From the NCBI GenBank assembly GCA_016937995.1, contig JAFGVM010000024.1, positions 5,026-69,025 on the forward strand: 64,000 bases of DNA, read 5' to 3'. Position 1 is the stretch's first letter, and each line of letters begins with the position of its first letter. The DNA comes from Candidatus Delongbacteria bacterium. GTDB taxonomy: Bacteria; UBA4055. The notes under the pieces were generated by a model. That model saw nothing but the letters and a program-made list of their open reading frames with translations, had not been told where the DNA came from and made no database searches. Position numbers and translations under genes: made by a program. Positions 1-8,254 of this stretch are shown here, piece after piece.

Positions 1-977
1 TTGTTCCAAAGGATAAAATTTATCTTGATGATATGCAGGATCAATTAAAAGATTGTAAAGATATTGTTACGATCGGTGCAGGCTTCATTGGAGTTGAAAT
101 GTCTGATGAACTGAATAAAAACGGTAAGAATGTAACATTGATAGAAAAAATGCCTAATATTCTGGGATTAGCATTTGACAAAGAAATTTCAGAAAAAGTT
201 GAAAAGATTTTAAAGGAAAGAGGAGTTAATCTTCTGACAGGAATAAGTGTTAAAGAAATTGTAGGATCAGAATCAGCTGAAGGTGTGCTACTCGATAATG
301 GTGATATTTTAAAAGCAGATGCCATAATTATTTCGATGGGTTACAGACCAGATGTTAAATTAGCTAAAAAAGCAGATATTCCGTTAAACGATCAAGGATT
401 TATTCGGGTGGATGAATATATGAGAACTTCAGACCCAGATATTTTTGCTATTGGTGACTGTGCTGAAAAAAGAGACTTTGTAACTAGAAAACCAAATCCC
501 GTAATGCTTGCTTCAACTGCTTGTGCGGAAGCTCGTACGGCTGGAATGAATCTATTTAAACTTTCTGTTATTAAAACTTTTAGCGGAACTATCTCTATCT
601 TTTCTACAGCTATAGGAAATAGCGGTTTCGGAGTGGCCGGATTAACAGAATCTCAGGCGATTGCTGAAGGATTTGAAATTGTTACAGGATATGCTGAAGG
701 TATTGACCGACATCCAGGTTCTCTTGCAGATTCACACCAGCAGTGTGTTAAATTGATCGTTGGTAAAGAATCAGGTGTAATTCTCGGTGGAGAAGCTTGC
801 GGTGGTTTATCAACAGGAGAGCTTGTAAATATGATCGGAATTGTTATTCAAAACAGAATGAATATCAATTCACTATTTACTGCTCAAATAGGTACTCACC
901 CACTCCTAACAGCTTCACCTGCAGGATATCCGTTGTTGAAAGCAGTAGAAAATGCATTAATAAAATGGAGAAAGTAA
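1..977 (+). CDS. FAD/NAD(P)-dependent disulfide oxidoreductase, CoA-disulfide reductase/NADH oxidase-like (5' truncated by window edge)
   Basis: The reading frame is open from base 3 with no stop, so the gene begins left of the window; the first ATG seen (33) is internal. What remains is the NAD(P)H-binding Rossmann domain (GAGFIG, about 20 codons into the visible part), the second FAD-contacting motif (IFAIGDCAE) and a full C-terminal dimerisation domain ending near HPLLTASPAGYPLLKAVENA. The first FAD motif and the redox-active cysteine that would separate CoA-disulfide reductase from NADH oxidase or polysulfide reductase are not visible. It is followed after 36 bp by a NifX-like gene and a CGGC-domain gene on the same strand, which suggests one operon concerned with sulfur or metal redox. 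Family is clear; substrate is not. Confidence 0.85.
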   Translation, partial: VPKDKIYLDDMQDQLKDCKDIVTIGAGFIGVEMSDELNKNGKNVTLIEKMPNILGLAFDKEISEKVEKILKERGVNLLTGISVKEIVGSESAEGVLLDNGDILKADAIIISMGYRPDVKLAKKADIPLNDQGFIRVDEYMRTSDPDIFAIGDCAEKRDFVTRKPNPVMLASTACAEARTAGMNLFKLSVIKTFSGTISIFSTAIGNSGFGVAGLTESQAIAEGFEIVTGYAEGIDRHPGSLADSHQQCVKLIVGKESGVILGGEACGGLSTGELVNMIGIVIQNRMNINSLFTAQIGTHPLLTASPAGYPLLKAVENALIKWRK

Positions 978-1013
978 TTATTTAAGATATAATATTTGTA
1001 AATCGGAGACTAA

Positions 1014-1409
1014 ATGGAATTAATAACAGCATTTGCAACTGATGACGGTAAATTATTTATGGACAGGCATTTCGGTGATGCGAAGTACTATGATATTTAT
1101 AGGATTTCTGCATCTGGTATGGAGCTTATTAAAAGAATTGATAATACCACTGAAGAAGAGGAAGAAGAAATTCATGCTGATCCAAGGAAAGCTAAAGACA
1201 TTTCAGGGTTACTGAAAGAAGAAAATGTACAAGTTGTTGTTTCTAAAGTTTTTGGTCCGAATATTAAAAGGATAAAGAAAAATTTCGTTTGTGTCGTTAT
1301 GGAGAAAGAAAAAGAAATTTTTGATAGTATCGCGAAAATGCAAAGTTTTTTTGACATTATTGTTAGGGAATGGGAAAAAGGTGAAGACAGATTGATCTTT
1401 AAAATTTAA
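1014..1409 (+). CDS. Dinitrogenase iron-molybdenum cofactor (NifX/NifB C-terminal) family protein
   Basis: A 131-residue protein. The N-terminal half shows the family signature: a beta strand (LITAFATDDGK), then RHFGDAKYYDIY, matching the HFG-[DxA]-xx(F/Y) pattern of the NifX/NafY/NifB-C fold that carries iron-molybdenum or related metal clusters. Residues about 45-50 form an acidic run of glutamates before IHADPRKAKDI, in place of the usual short loop. A second motif (VQVVVSKVFGPNIKRI) fits the conserved glycine-containing strand-loop. No nif genes are nearby, so a nitrogenase role is not supported; stand-alone members exist widely in anaerobes. It sits 36 bp after the flavoprotein and 13 bp before the CGGC gene. 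Confidence 0.8.
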   Translation: MELITAFATDDGKLFMDRHFGDAKYYDIYRISASGMELIKRIDNTTEEEEEEIHADPRKAKDISGLLKEENVQVVVSKVFGPNIKRIKKNFVCVVMEKEKEIFDSIAKMQSFFDIIVREWEKGEDRLIFKI

Positions 1410-1422
1410 TTCAGGTGACAAA

Positions 1423-1866
1423 ATGAAAACTAAAGTCGGTATTATAATTTGTGACCGGTATAAAAGTTGTGCCGGTGGAAAATGCTTTAGATCTTTACAG
1501 GAAAGAGATGGGGCATTCAGTATTTATCCTAAAGAAGAGGATGTTCAAATAGTTGGATATACTTCTTGCGGTGGTTGTCCCGGTGGGAATATTGAATATA
1601 CTCCTGAAGAAATGATCAAGAACGGGGCAAATGTAATTCATCTTGCAACAGGAATGGTTGTCGGATATCCTCCATGCCCCTTTATTGATCATTTTAGAAA
1701 ATTTATTACTGAAAAATATGGAATAAAAGTTATTGTGGGGACTCATCCGATACCTGAGAAATATTATAAGACTCATCATGAACTGGGTACATGGAATTCC
1801 CCTGAATGGCAGGAGATGATATCTCTTGTTTTACCTGATCAAAAAACCAGATTAAAGTACGATTAA
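1423..1866 (+). CDS. CGGC-domain putative metal-binding protein
   Basis: A 147-residue protein with the defining CGGC motif (YTSCGGCPGGN, residues about 45-55), plus an N-terminal ICDRYKSCAGGKCF segment and a later YPPCPF, giving six cysteines that could bind a metal or cluster. The C-terminal part contains GTHPIPEKYYKTH, also typical of the family. The biochemical function of CGGC proteins is not established. A start at 1423 is preceded by TCAGGTGACAAA, a reasonable ribosome site. It is the last gene of the three-gene operon and is followed by a strong hairpin terminator. The repeated pairing with a flavin oxidoreductase and a NifX-like protein hints at sulfur or metal handling, but this is inference. 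Confidence 0.82.
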   Translation: MKTKVGIIICDRYKSCAGGKCFRSLQERDGAFSIYPKEEDVQIVGYTSCGGCPGGNIEYTPEEMIKNGANVIHLATGMVVGYPPCPFIDHFRKFITEKYGIKVIVGTHPIPEKYYKTHHELGTWNSPEWQEMISLVLPDQKTRLKYD

Positions 1867-1922
1867 GCTAATCTATTAAAATGAATTTGTATTTCAGCAG
1901 AAACAAAAATTGATATTTAGTG

Positions 1923-1951
1923 AAAAAAGCCCGAAACATTTCGGGCTTTTT
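1923..1951. terminator. Bidirectional rho-independent terminator
   Basis: GCCCGAAA (1929-1936) pairs with TTTCGGGC (1939-1946), flanked by six A on the left and five T on the right. The symmetric A/T tracts let it serve both the plus-strand CGGC operon and the minus-strand gene ending at 1977. Confidence 0.92.
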
Positions 1952-1976
1952 GCTATTGCAAATATTTTAAAAATAT

Positions 1977-4900
1977 TTACTTCTCAGAATTTGTAGATTC
2001 TATAACCATTCCTTTACTCGAACTACCGGCAGTAACACGATAAAACTTCTTACTATCGCTATGTGGTTCTGACCACGAATTTGTCGTAAGTTGTAAACCA
2101 ACTGCTGTCCAGCTTGCTGGGAATACTGCTTCAGGATCTTCACTGCTGTAAACGGTGTAAACAATACCTTTTGTATTGATTGGCATCTCATCCCAAGTCA
2201 AGTTCACATTAGCACCATCATCTGTGATGCTGACACCTGAAGGAGGAATAACTGTGATAAAGGACTGGATCGCTGACCAGTCTGAAACCTGAGAATCAGC
2301 ATCAATAGTCTTAATATGGTAATAATATCTGTATCCACCATCTAGAGAGGGAGTTAGCTGAGTAAATGTCTCCCCTGCTTCAGTTGTATCTGAAAATAAA
2401 ACAGAGCTGAAAGTATTTACACTGTCAAGTTCGATCGTATATCTAAGATCTTCTGCATGACCGTCAGGATCAGTCGCATTTCCCCAGCTGATCATAGGAG
2501 AACTGTCTGCAATATCATCATTTGCAGGAGAAAATCCTGAAATAGGAGCATTTGGCAATGACCCACCTGTAGTTGGCTTATATATGAAACTAGCAGGAGT
2601 CTCTGAGAATATCGTAAACCTGTTTATTCCAAGATAAACCGGCTTCATTCTCCAGTAGTAAGTTGTATTATTAACTAAACTGTCGAACTGACTTAGAGAA
2701 TTCAAAGCCTGTCCGATGTAGAATGTTTTACCCTCATTTGTGATCTTACTGCCGGAATTCTTATCAAGCAGCATTGTTTCTTCGATTGGATTTGAAAACT
2801 CAGGATCCTCATCTATCTGAATAACATAATAGTCAAGATACTCGGGATATACATATTCCCATTGAAGCATATCAGCTTCAGTCATTCCATCTTTTGAAGT
2901 GATCTCAAGATCTCTTGGTGATGGAATAACGAAAGTCGGTGATGAAGCGAATTCAGAACCTGCAAAAGCATGATCAATTGCCTGAACTTTCCATGAAACG
3001 GTTTTCCCACCCTGAGGTAAGAATGTGTAAAAGCCATTTATATTGTAGAAGGTATTTTGAGAAGCATTTCCTATATCAACAACTTTTCTATAGCCATCTG
3101 TAAGATCTGACATTCCGGCATTAATACTCTCACCTGTAACTTGTACATCAATGTTGTATGATAATCCGTTTTGAGGTGTTTCGAGATCTAAAGCAGGATT
3201 AAAAGATAATTTTAATGAATCATTTTCAATTTTAGTGATCAATCTACTAGGCTTTGAAGGAATAGTATTTGAAATTTCTGAATTGTTTCTATATATCTTA
3301 GTAATTCTAACATCAGATTCCGTATTTCCTTCAATTAATATGTCAAGGTCACCATCATTATCATAATCTCCCCATAAAGCATGACAACTCCTAATTCCAG
3401 TTATGCCTGTATTGATACCATTAAAAACACCTGAATCATTTCTATACACTTTGGATACATAACCACTGCCTGAATCACCCGCCAATATTATGTCAAGATC
3501 GCCATCGTTATCAAAATCTCCCCAAGCAGCTGAACAAAGGGAAACGCCTGTTAAACCAGCGTTTATGTCGGTAAAAACACCTGAATTATTTTGATAAATT
3601 TCTGAAATACTATATGGATCTGAATTTATACCACCAGCCAACAAAACATCCAAATCACCGTCATTATCATAATCTCCCCATACTGCAGAACCTATAAATA
3701 CACCTGCCAATCCTGCTCCAATATCTGTAAATTGTCCTGAATCGTTGCGATATATCTTTGAAATATACTCAGATCCGGTATTGCCGGTTAATAAAATATC
3801 AAGGTCTCCATCATTATCATAATCGCCCCAGTCTACTGAACTTTTAGAAACTTCAATTAAACCTGCATTGATATCAGTATATGTTCCTGAATCATTACGA
3901 TATACATTCGAAATCATTCCTGAGTTTGCATATCCTGTCAATAAAATATCAAGATCACCATCATTATCATAATCACCCCAGGCAACAGCCCCGACAGTCA
4001 CATCTTCTAATCCTGCATTGATATCAGTAAATACTCCTGAATCATTACGATAAATTTTTGAAACATCTCCAGACCCTGTATATCCGGTCAATAAGATATC
4101 CAAATCTCCGTCATTATCATAATCGCCCCAAGCTACGGAACTCGCATAAACTCCTTCTAATCCTGCATTTATATCGTAAAATAATCCCGAATCGTTGCGA
4201 TAGATTTTTGAAATATCTCCAGACCCTGTATATCCAGTCAATAAAATATCAAGATCACCATCATTATCATAATCACCCCATTCAGTTGATCCGGTTGCTC
4301 CCATTAAACCCGCTTCGATATCATCAAAAGCTCCTACGAATGTAAATGATTGTTCCGTTCCAAAAACTGATCCAGCAAATCCGTTATCCACAGCCTGAAC
4401 ACTCCAATAATATGTTCCTGAACGTAGATCATGGATCGTGTATGATGTATTCTGATTAATATTTCCTAAGCTTACAACTTTTCTGTAACCGTTGGAAGCA
4501 TCGCTCATTGAACTTTTTATTTCATCATTTCCGCTTGTTGTACTAATGTAAAGATTATATGATAGTCCATCCTGAGGAGTTTGTGCATCCGTTGATTTGT
4601 TCCAGGTTAGCGTTGCATCAAATCTGTCCGATACTACAGATAATCCTGTCGGTGCGCTTGGAGGAGTATTCTTTGGTGCAGAATTATTTCTGTATATCTT
4701 AGAAATACTCCCTGATCCTCCTGTATCACCGCTTAATAAAATATCCAGGTCGCCGTCATTATCATAATCTCCCCAGGCAGCAGAACTATACTCAACACCT
4801 ACTAATCCCGCATTTATATCGGTAAATACTCCTGAATTATTACTATATATTTTAGTATAATAAGAACCTGTTAACAAGATATCTAAATCTCCATCGTTAT

Positions 4901-6233
4901 CATAATCTCCCCAAGCAGCTGACCCCTCCCATACTCCTTGTAATACAGCATTTACATCATTAAATATACCTGAATCATTTCTGTAGATTTTTGAAATATA
5001 ATGAGCAGTTCCTTCATAATAATAACCAGTCAGTAAAATATCAAGATCGCCATCATTATCATAATCTCCCCATGAAACTGAACCAGAAGAAACACCTGTT
5101 AATGCAGCATTGATATCTGAGAAAACTCCGTTATCATTTCTATATACCTTTGAAATATTACCGGAAGTTATACTTCCTGTAAGCAATAAATCTAAGTCTC
5201 CATCATTATCATAATCTCCCCAAGATACTGAGCTATAAACAGCACCTTGTAAACCTGCATTTATATCAAAAAAACTACCTGAATCGTTTCTATATATCTT
5301 AGTAATCTTACCTTCAGATTCTGTATAACCTGACAGTACTAAATCAAGATCACCATCATTATCATAATCTCCCCAAGCAACTGATCCGGAAGCAGCTCCT
5401 GGTAATCCTGCATTTATATCTGTAAAAATTCCAGAATCGTTTCTATATATTTTAGAGACATATACTGACCCTGTATAACCTGACAGTACAACATCAAGAT
5501 CTCCATCGTTATCATAATCTCCCCAAGAAACTGAACCAGAAGAAACACCTGTTAATGCAGCATTGATATCTGAGAAAACTCCGTTATCATTTCTATATAC
5601 CTTTGAAATAAATCCTAAATCAGTTATTCCGGTCAATAAGATATCAAGATCCCCGTCATTATCATAATCTCCCCAAGCAACTGAGCTATCACTTACATCA
5701 TCTATTCCAGCTTCTATATCTGTAAAATCTCCAAAATATCCTGTAACTATCACATCATCAATATACCAGTCATCACCATCAGTATTAGCATAATTCCATC
5801 CTAAATACACATCTTGTCCCATATATGCATCAAGTGATATAGTGACCTGCTGATAAGTATCTTCGGGAGGAAGATCTGAATACAGACTTGTCCAATGAAT
5901 CTTATCTGTAGAAACACAAAAATCATGAACATCAGCATGATAATCATAATCAATATTCTCCCAAAATGTCACTTTTACAGAATCATATATATCTATAGAT
6001 ATAAGAGGTGTAGTAACCCAGTCATCACTAGTACCCTGACCAGTATGGATCATTGAATATGTTCCTTTATAAGGTCTGTTCGCACTTTTGGTAAATCCTC
6101 CACCAGTTGTTTGAAGTGACCAACCTGTAGGAGGAAAAGTTCCCTCAAAAGTTTCGAATATCAACTTAGAAGTACCACTTGCCATTAAAAAAGTCACTGA
6201 ACTCATCAGTAGTAGTATTAATGTTTTTTTCAT
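1977..6233 (-). CDS. Large secreted FG-GAP/VCBS-repeat protein with two seven-bladed propellers and fibronectin-III-like domains
   Basis: A 1418-residue exported protein. A signal peptide (MKKTLILLLMSSVTFLMASG) is followed by a choice-of-anchor-J/MAM-like domain (about 22-170; FETFEGTFPPTGW). Then come seven repeats of about 50 residues, each with WGDYDNDGDLD (about 180-490), a fibronectin-III-like domain (about 523-630), seven more WGD[YF]DNDGDLD repeats (about 645-960), and further Fn3-like domains to the C-terminus. The DxDxDGDxD core is a calcium-binding loop as in integrin-alpha FG-GAP blades. The likely role is adhesion or surface binding; the ligand is unknown. No type IX sorting domain is visible at the C-terminus (ends ESTNSEK). 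CGGAG lies upstream of the start at 6233. It is 12 bp downstream of the 6246-7436 gene and probably cotranscribed. Confidence 0.88.
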   Translation of the reverse strand: MKKTLILLLMSSVTFLMASGTSKLIFETFEGTFPPTGWSLQTTGGGFTKSANRPYKGTYSMIHTGQGTSDDWVTTPLISIDIYDSVKVTFWENIDYDYHADVHDFCVSTDKIHWTSLYSDLPPEDTYQQVTISLDAYMGQDVYLGWNYANTDGDDWYIDDVIVTGYFGDFTDIEAGIDDVSDSSVAWGDYDNDGDLDILLTGITDLGFISKVYRNDNGVFSDINAALTGVSSGSVSWGDYDNDGDLDVVLSGYTGSVYVSKIYRNDSGIFTDINAGLPGAASGSVAWGDYDNDGDLDLVLSGYTESEGKITKIYRNDSGSFFDINAGLQGAVYSSVSWGDYDNDGDLDLLLTGSITSGNISKVYRNDNGVFSDINAALTGVSSGSVSWGDYDNDGDLDILLTGYYYEGTAHYISKIYRNDSGIFNDVNAVLQGVWEGSAAWGDYDNDGDLDILLTGSYYTKIYSNNSGVFTDINAGLVGVEYSSAAWGDYDNDGDLDILLSGDTGGSGSISKIYRNNSAPKNTPPSAPTGLSVVSDRFDATLTWNKSTDAQTPQDGLSYNLYISTTSGNDEIKSSMSDASNGYRKVVSLGNINQNTSYTIHDLRSGTYYWSVQAVDNGFAGSVFGTEQSFTFVGAFDDIEAGLMGATGSTEWGDYDNDGDLDILLTGYTGSGDISKIYRNDSGLFYDINAGLEGVYASSVAWGDYDNDGDLDILLTGYTGSGDVSKIYRNDSGVFTDINAGLEDVTVGAVAWGDYDNDGDLDILLTGYANSGMISNVYRNDSGTYTDINAGLIEVSKSSVDWGDYDNDGDLDILLTGNTGSEYISKIYRNDSGQFTDIGAGLAGVFIGSAVWGDYDNDGDLDVLLAGGINSDPYSISEIYQNNSGVFTDINAGLTGVSLCSAAWGDFDNDGDLDIILAGDSGSGYVSKVYRNDSGVFNGINTGITGIRSCHALWGDYDNDGDLDILIEGNTESDVRITKIYRNNSEISNTIPSKPSRLITKIENDSLKLSFNPALDLETPQNGLSYNIDVQVTGESINAGMSDLTDGYRKVVDIGNASQNTFYNINGFYTFLPQGGKTVSWKVQAIDHAFAGSEFASSPTFVIPSPRDLEITSKDGMTEADMLQWEYVYPEYLDYYVIQIDEDPEFSNPIEETMLLDKNSGSKITNEGKTFYIGQALNSLSQFDSLVNNTTYYWRMKPVYLGINRFTIFSETPASFIYKPTTGGSLPNAPISGFSPANDDIADSSPMISWGNATDPDGHAEDLRYTIELDSVNTFSSVLFSDTTEAGETFTQLTPSLDGGYRYYYHIKTIDADSQVSDWSAIQSFITVIPPSGVSITDDGANVNLTWDEMPINTKGIVYTVYSSEDPEAVFPASWTAVGLQLTTNSWSEPHSDSKKFYRVTAGSSSKGMVIESTNSEK
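5074..5610. repeat. Pair of identical 84-bp segments within the FG-GAP gene
   Basis: Bases 5074-5157 and 5527-5610 are identical over 84 bp, offset by 453 bp (151 codons, three blades). They encode the same linker and blade start in blades 2 and 5 (from YRNDNGVFSD through WGDYDNDGDLD), whereas other blades have drifted at synonymous sites. Recent duplication or gene conversion is the simplest reading. Confidence 0.85.
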
Positions 6234-6245
6234 GTCTAGCTCCGA

Positions 6246-7436
6246 TTATTTAATTTCTTCTAGTTCTGTAAGAATGTATTCCAGATCTCCAAAAGGAGAT
6301 GATTTTTCAACTATTGTCTTGGCATATACTCCTGGTTTATCATTTATCATCCAGTATTTCACTTTATCTTCTCCGTTGAATCCTTCAGTTACCGTACAAG
6401 TGAACTTACCTGCCGGAACTTCAACATCCTCTACTCCGATTATCTTGTAGTCATAATCAGTAAGTTTTTCTTCAGGGAAAAAGATATTGTCGGATTCATT
6501 CGATTCATCTTTGATCTTATCTGAGATTTCTGTTGTATCATTTTTTGTTAAACTGAAATTTGTGAAATTAACTCTATAATTTTCTTCATCGACAATGACT
6601 TTAGAAAGAATAGTACTCTTTTTAAAAGCATTAATTTTTTCTATCAATACTCCTCTGCTATACTTTAAATATTTTACACTCTTTAAATAATTTATCATCT
6701 CCTGAAGATCGACCCATGGTAAACTAATCTCGCTGATCTGCTCTTCCTCAAAATCCTCGTAAACAAAAGTTAATCTTTCCAATTCGCCGGCATCTGAATT
6801 ATCCTTCACTGCATTTAAGACAGTACCTTTGCAATCAATAGTCAATTCTGAAGCAGTAATTTTCATTATATTATTCTTCCCTTTCAAATAACTGTTAAAT
6901 CCCAACATTGTAAGAGAATTTTCTTTAGGATCAAAAATCCATGTTCCGTTGGTGGTTGAAGTTTCATTTTCATTGTAACTTATCATAACAAATTCATCAG
7001 GCTCTGTAAATTTCAGCAGATTAGTATATCCGTCATTATCGTTAAACTTCCAAAGACCGAAAAGACCTGATTTTAAATTATTAAGCTTAATTTTATCCTG
7101 ATCGATCTTGATGTAAAATAATTTCGCTTCATCTTTAGTCATTATTAACTCAGCATCGGTGTTTTTAATTATTTTGCTCTCACCGTTAAAATCTTTATCC
7201 AATTCAGATTCAGTAATAATACTATTATCTTCTTTATTGAATTTCCATGTACCGGCATCCATACCCATAATGATCATTTTTCCGTCGACCTGATATTCTG
7301 TAATGTAATAAGGTTCTTGAACATCACCACCTACTTCAGCTTTGGTCATCAACCAGCTTCCAACTATTTTTGCTTCTTGTGCGTTGATCATGACCGCTAA
7401 GATCATTACCGTTAATAGTATTACTGTTTTTTTCAT
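6246..7436 (-). CDS. Secreted protein of unknown function with tandem lipocalin-like segments
   Basis: A 396-residue protein with a cleavable signal peptide (MKKTVILLTVMILAVMINAQ). Two related segments follow: IVGSWLMTK..GTWKFNKEDNSI and LFGLWKFND..GTWIFDPKENSL, each resembling a lipocalin-like strand pattern with G-x-W. The C-terminal part contains VEVPAGKFTCTV..YWMINDKPGVY, a pattern seen in DUF3108-like proteins where a beta-barrel surface protein carries lipid or dye. I cannot assign a function. AAGGATG precedes the ATG at 7436. It is the first gene of the pair with the FG-GAP protein (12 bp gap), and its promoter region holds a CRP/FNR-type site. Confidence 0.72.
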   Translation of the reverse strand: MKKTVILLTVMILAVMINAQEAKIVGSWLMTKAEVGGDVQEPYYITEYQVDGKMIIMGMDAGTWKFNKEDNSIITESELDKDFNGESKIIKNTDAELIMTKDEAKLFYIKIDQDKIKLNNLKSGLFGLWKFNDNDGYTNLLKFTEPDEFVMISYNENETSTTNGTWIFDPKENSLTMLGFNSYLKGKNNIMKITASELTIDCKGTVLNAVKDNSDAGELERLTFVYEDFEEEQISEISLPWVDLQEMINYLKSVKYLKYSRGVLIEKINAFKKSTILSKVIVDEENYRVNFTNFSLTKNDTTEISDKIKDESNESDNIFFPEEKLTDYDYKIIGVEDVEVPAGKFTCTVTEGFNGEDKVKYWMINDKPGVYAKTIVEKSSPFGDLEYILTELEEIK

Positions 7437-7468
7437 TTGTTACATCCTTTTATTAATAATTTTTGAAT

Positions 7469-7474
7469 AATATA
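7469..7474 (-). promoter_or_regulatory. Candidate -10 box for the 7436 gene
   Basis: On the minus strand these bases read TATATT. If it is the -10 hexamer, transcription would start near 7462, placing the centre of the TGTGA-N6-TCACA site at -41.5, the class II activator spacing. The region is very AT-rich, so the box alone is weak evidence. Confidence 0.45.
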
Positions 7475-7495
7475 AATACTTTTATCCCTAAGTCC

Positions 7496-7511
7496 TGTGA
7501 CTTTAGTCACA
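7496..7511. promoter_or_regulatory. CRP/FNR-family operator, perfect TGTGA-N6-TCACA
   Basis: The 16 bases TGTGACTTTAGTCACA form a perfect palindromic match to the CRP consensus half-sites. The site lies 60 bp upstream of the start of the 6246-7436 gene. No other perfect copy was noticed in the intergenic regions of the window. Confidence 0.7.
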
Positions 7512-7654
7512 ATGTTTAGATTATTTTTTTTAAAATAACACATTTTCATTTTAATCAACATTTCGATAATCACACCATCTATCTATATCAATAGGCTGGA
7601 GAATATAAGCATATTTATCAATATTAGGAATTGAAAATTTTAGAATAAATGACA

Positions 7655-7680
7655 TAAAAAATAGCCCCAAATGGAGCTAT
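7655..7680 (-). terminator. Terminator of the mbx-like/CBS operon
   Basis: On the minus strand ATAGCTCCA pairs with TGGGGCTAT (one G-T pair, two-base loop) and is followed by six T. It lies about 115 bp past the CBS gene stop, beyond a block of dispersed repeats, within the 357-bp gap 7437-7793. Confidence 0.75.
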
Positions 7681-7793
7681 TAGAAGTTAGATGTAGGGGC
7701 ACAACATCTTGTGCCCGGAAGCGCAAAGGGTTCAAATTGTTGAACCCGTACATATTATTTAATTGTCAATTGCAAATTGTCCATTATCAATTT
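7681..7793. repeat. Dispersed intergenic repeat block (two hairpins plus ATTGTCAATTG words)
   Basis: This part of the 7437-7793 gap holds GGGCACAA/TTGTGCCC (7697-7716), GGGTTCAA/TTGAACCC (7728-7747) and a tail of AATTGTCAATTG..TTGTCCATTATC words. The same tail words recur at 31451-31490 and 23450-23475. It contains no gene. Confidence 0.7.
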
Positions 7794-8240
7794 TTATATA
7801 TTGATCCCGTAAGGATTTTGAATATATTCCCTGAGTTCTTTCACTTCAGTCTCTGACTGCTCAAGAACCTGTTTTAGAACATCACCGATGGATAATATTC
7901 CAATTAGCTTTCCATCTTCAACTACAGGAAGATGCCTGACTCTCTTGTTGATCATCACATCCATTGCATAGCTTAATCTTTCATCTTTAGTTGCAATGAT
8001 GAGATCCTCTTTCGGAGTCATAATATCTTTGATCTTCATTGTTTCAGGATGACCGTCACATTTGTAAAGAACATCTCTCTCAGTTACGATACCCTGAAGT
8101 TTTGAACTGCCGTCAGTAACAACTAAAGATCCAACTCTATGTTTTCCGAATAACTCAACCGCTTCTTTTGCAGTACTGTTAATATCGATATTAAAAGTCT
8201 CTGTACTTTGTTTCTTCTTTAGTAAATCTGTTAATTTCAT
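7794..8240 (-). CDS. Tandem CBS-domain protein
   Basis: A 148-residue soluble protein made of two CBS domains: the first spans about residues 10-70 (HRVGSLVVTD, GIVTERDVLYK) and the second about 75-135 (RHLPVVEDGKLIGILSIGDVL). CBS pairs bind adenine nucleotides such as AMP, ATP or NADH and act as energy sensors. There is no attached catalytic domain. The gene is 14 bp downstream of the flavoprotein-fused N subunit of the mbx-like operon and shares its strand, so it may sense adenylate or NAD(H) state for the complex; that link is inference from position only. Confidence 0.88.
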   Translation of the reverse strand: MKLTDLLKKKQSTETFNIDINSTAKEAVELFGKHRVGSLVVTDGSSKLQGIVTERDVLYKCDGHPETMKIKDIMTPKEDLIIATKDERLSYAMDVMINKRVRHLPVVEDGKLIGILSIGDVLKQVLEQSETEVKELREYIQNPYGINI

Positions 8241-8254
8241 ATCACATCTCCTGT

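Noticed and set aside
4058-4345. Open frame on the plus strand inside the FG-GAP gene
   Set aside because: It is the antisense of repeated blades; long antisense frames follow from the repeat codon pattern.
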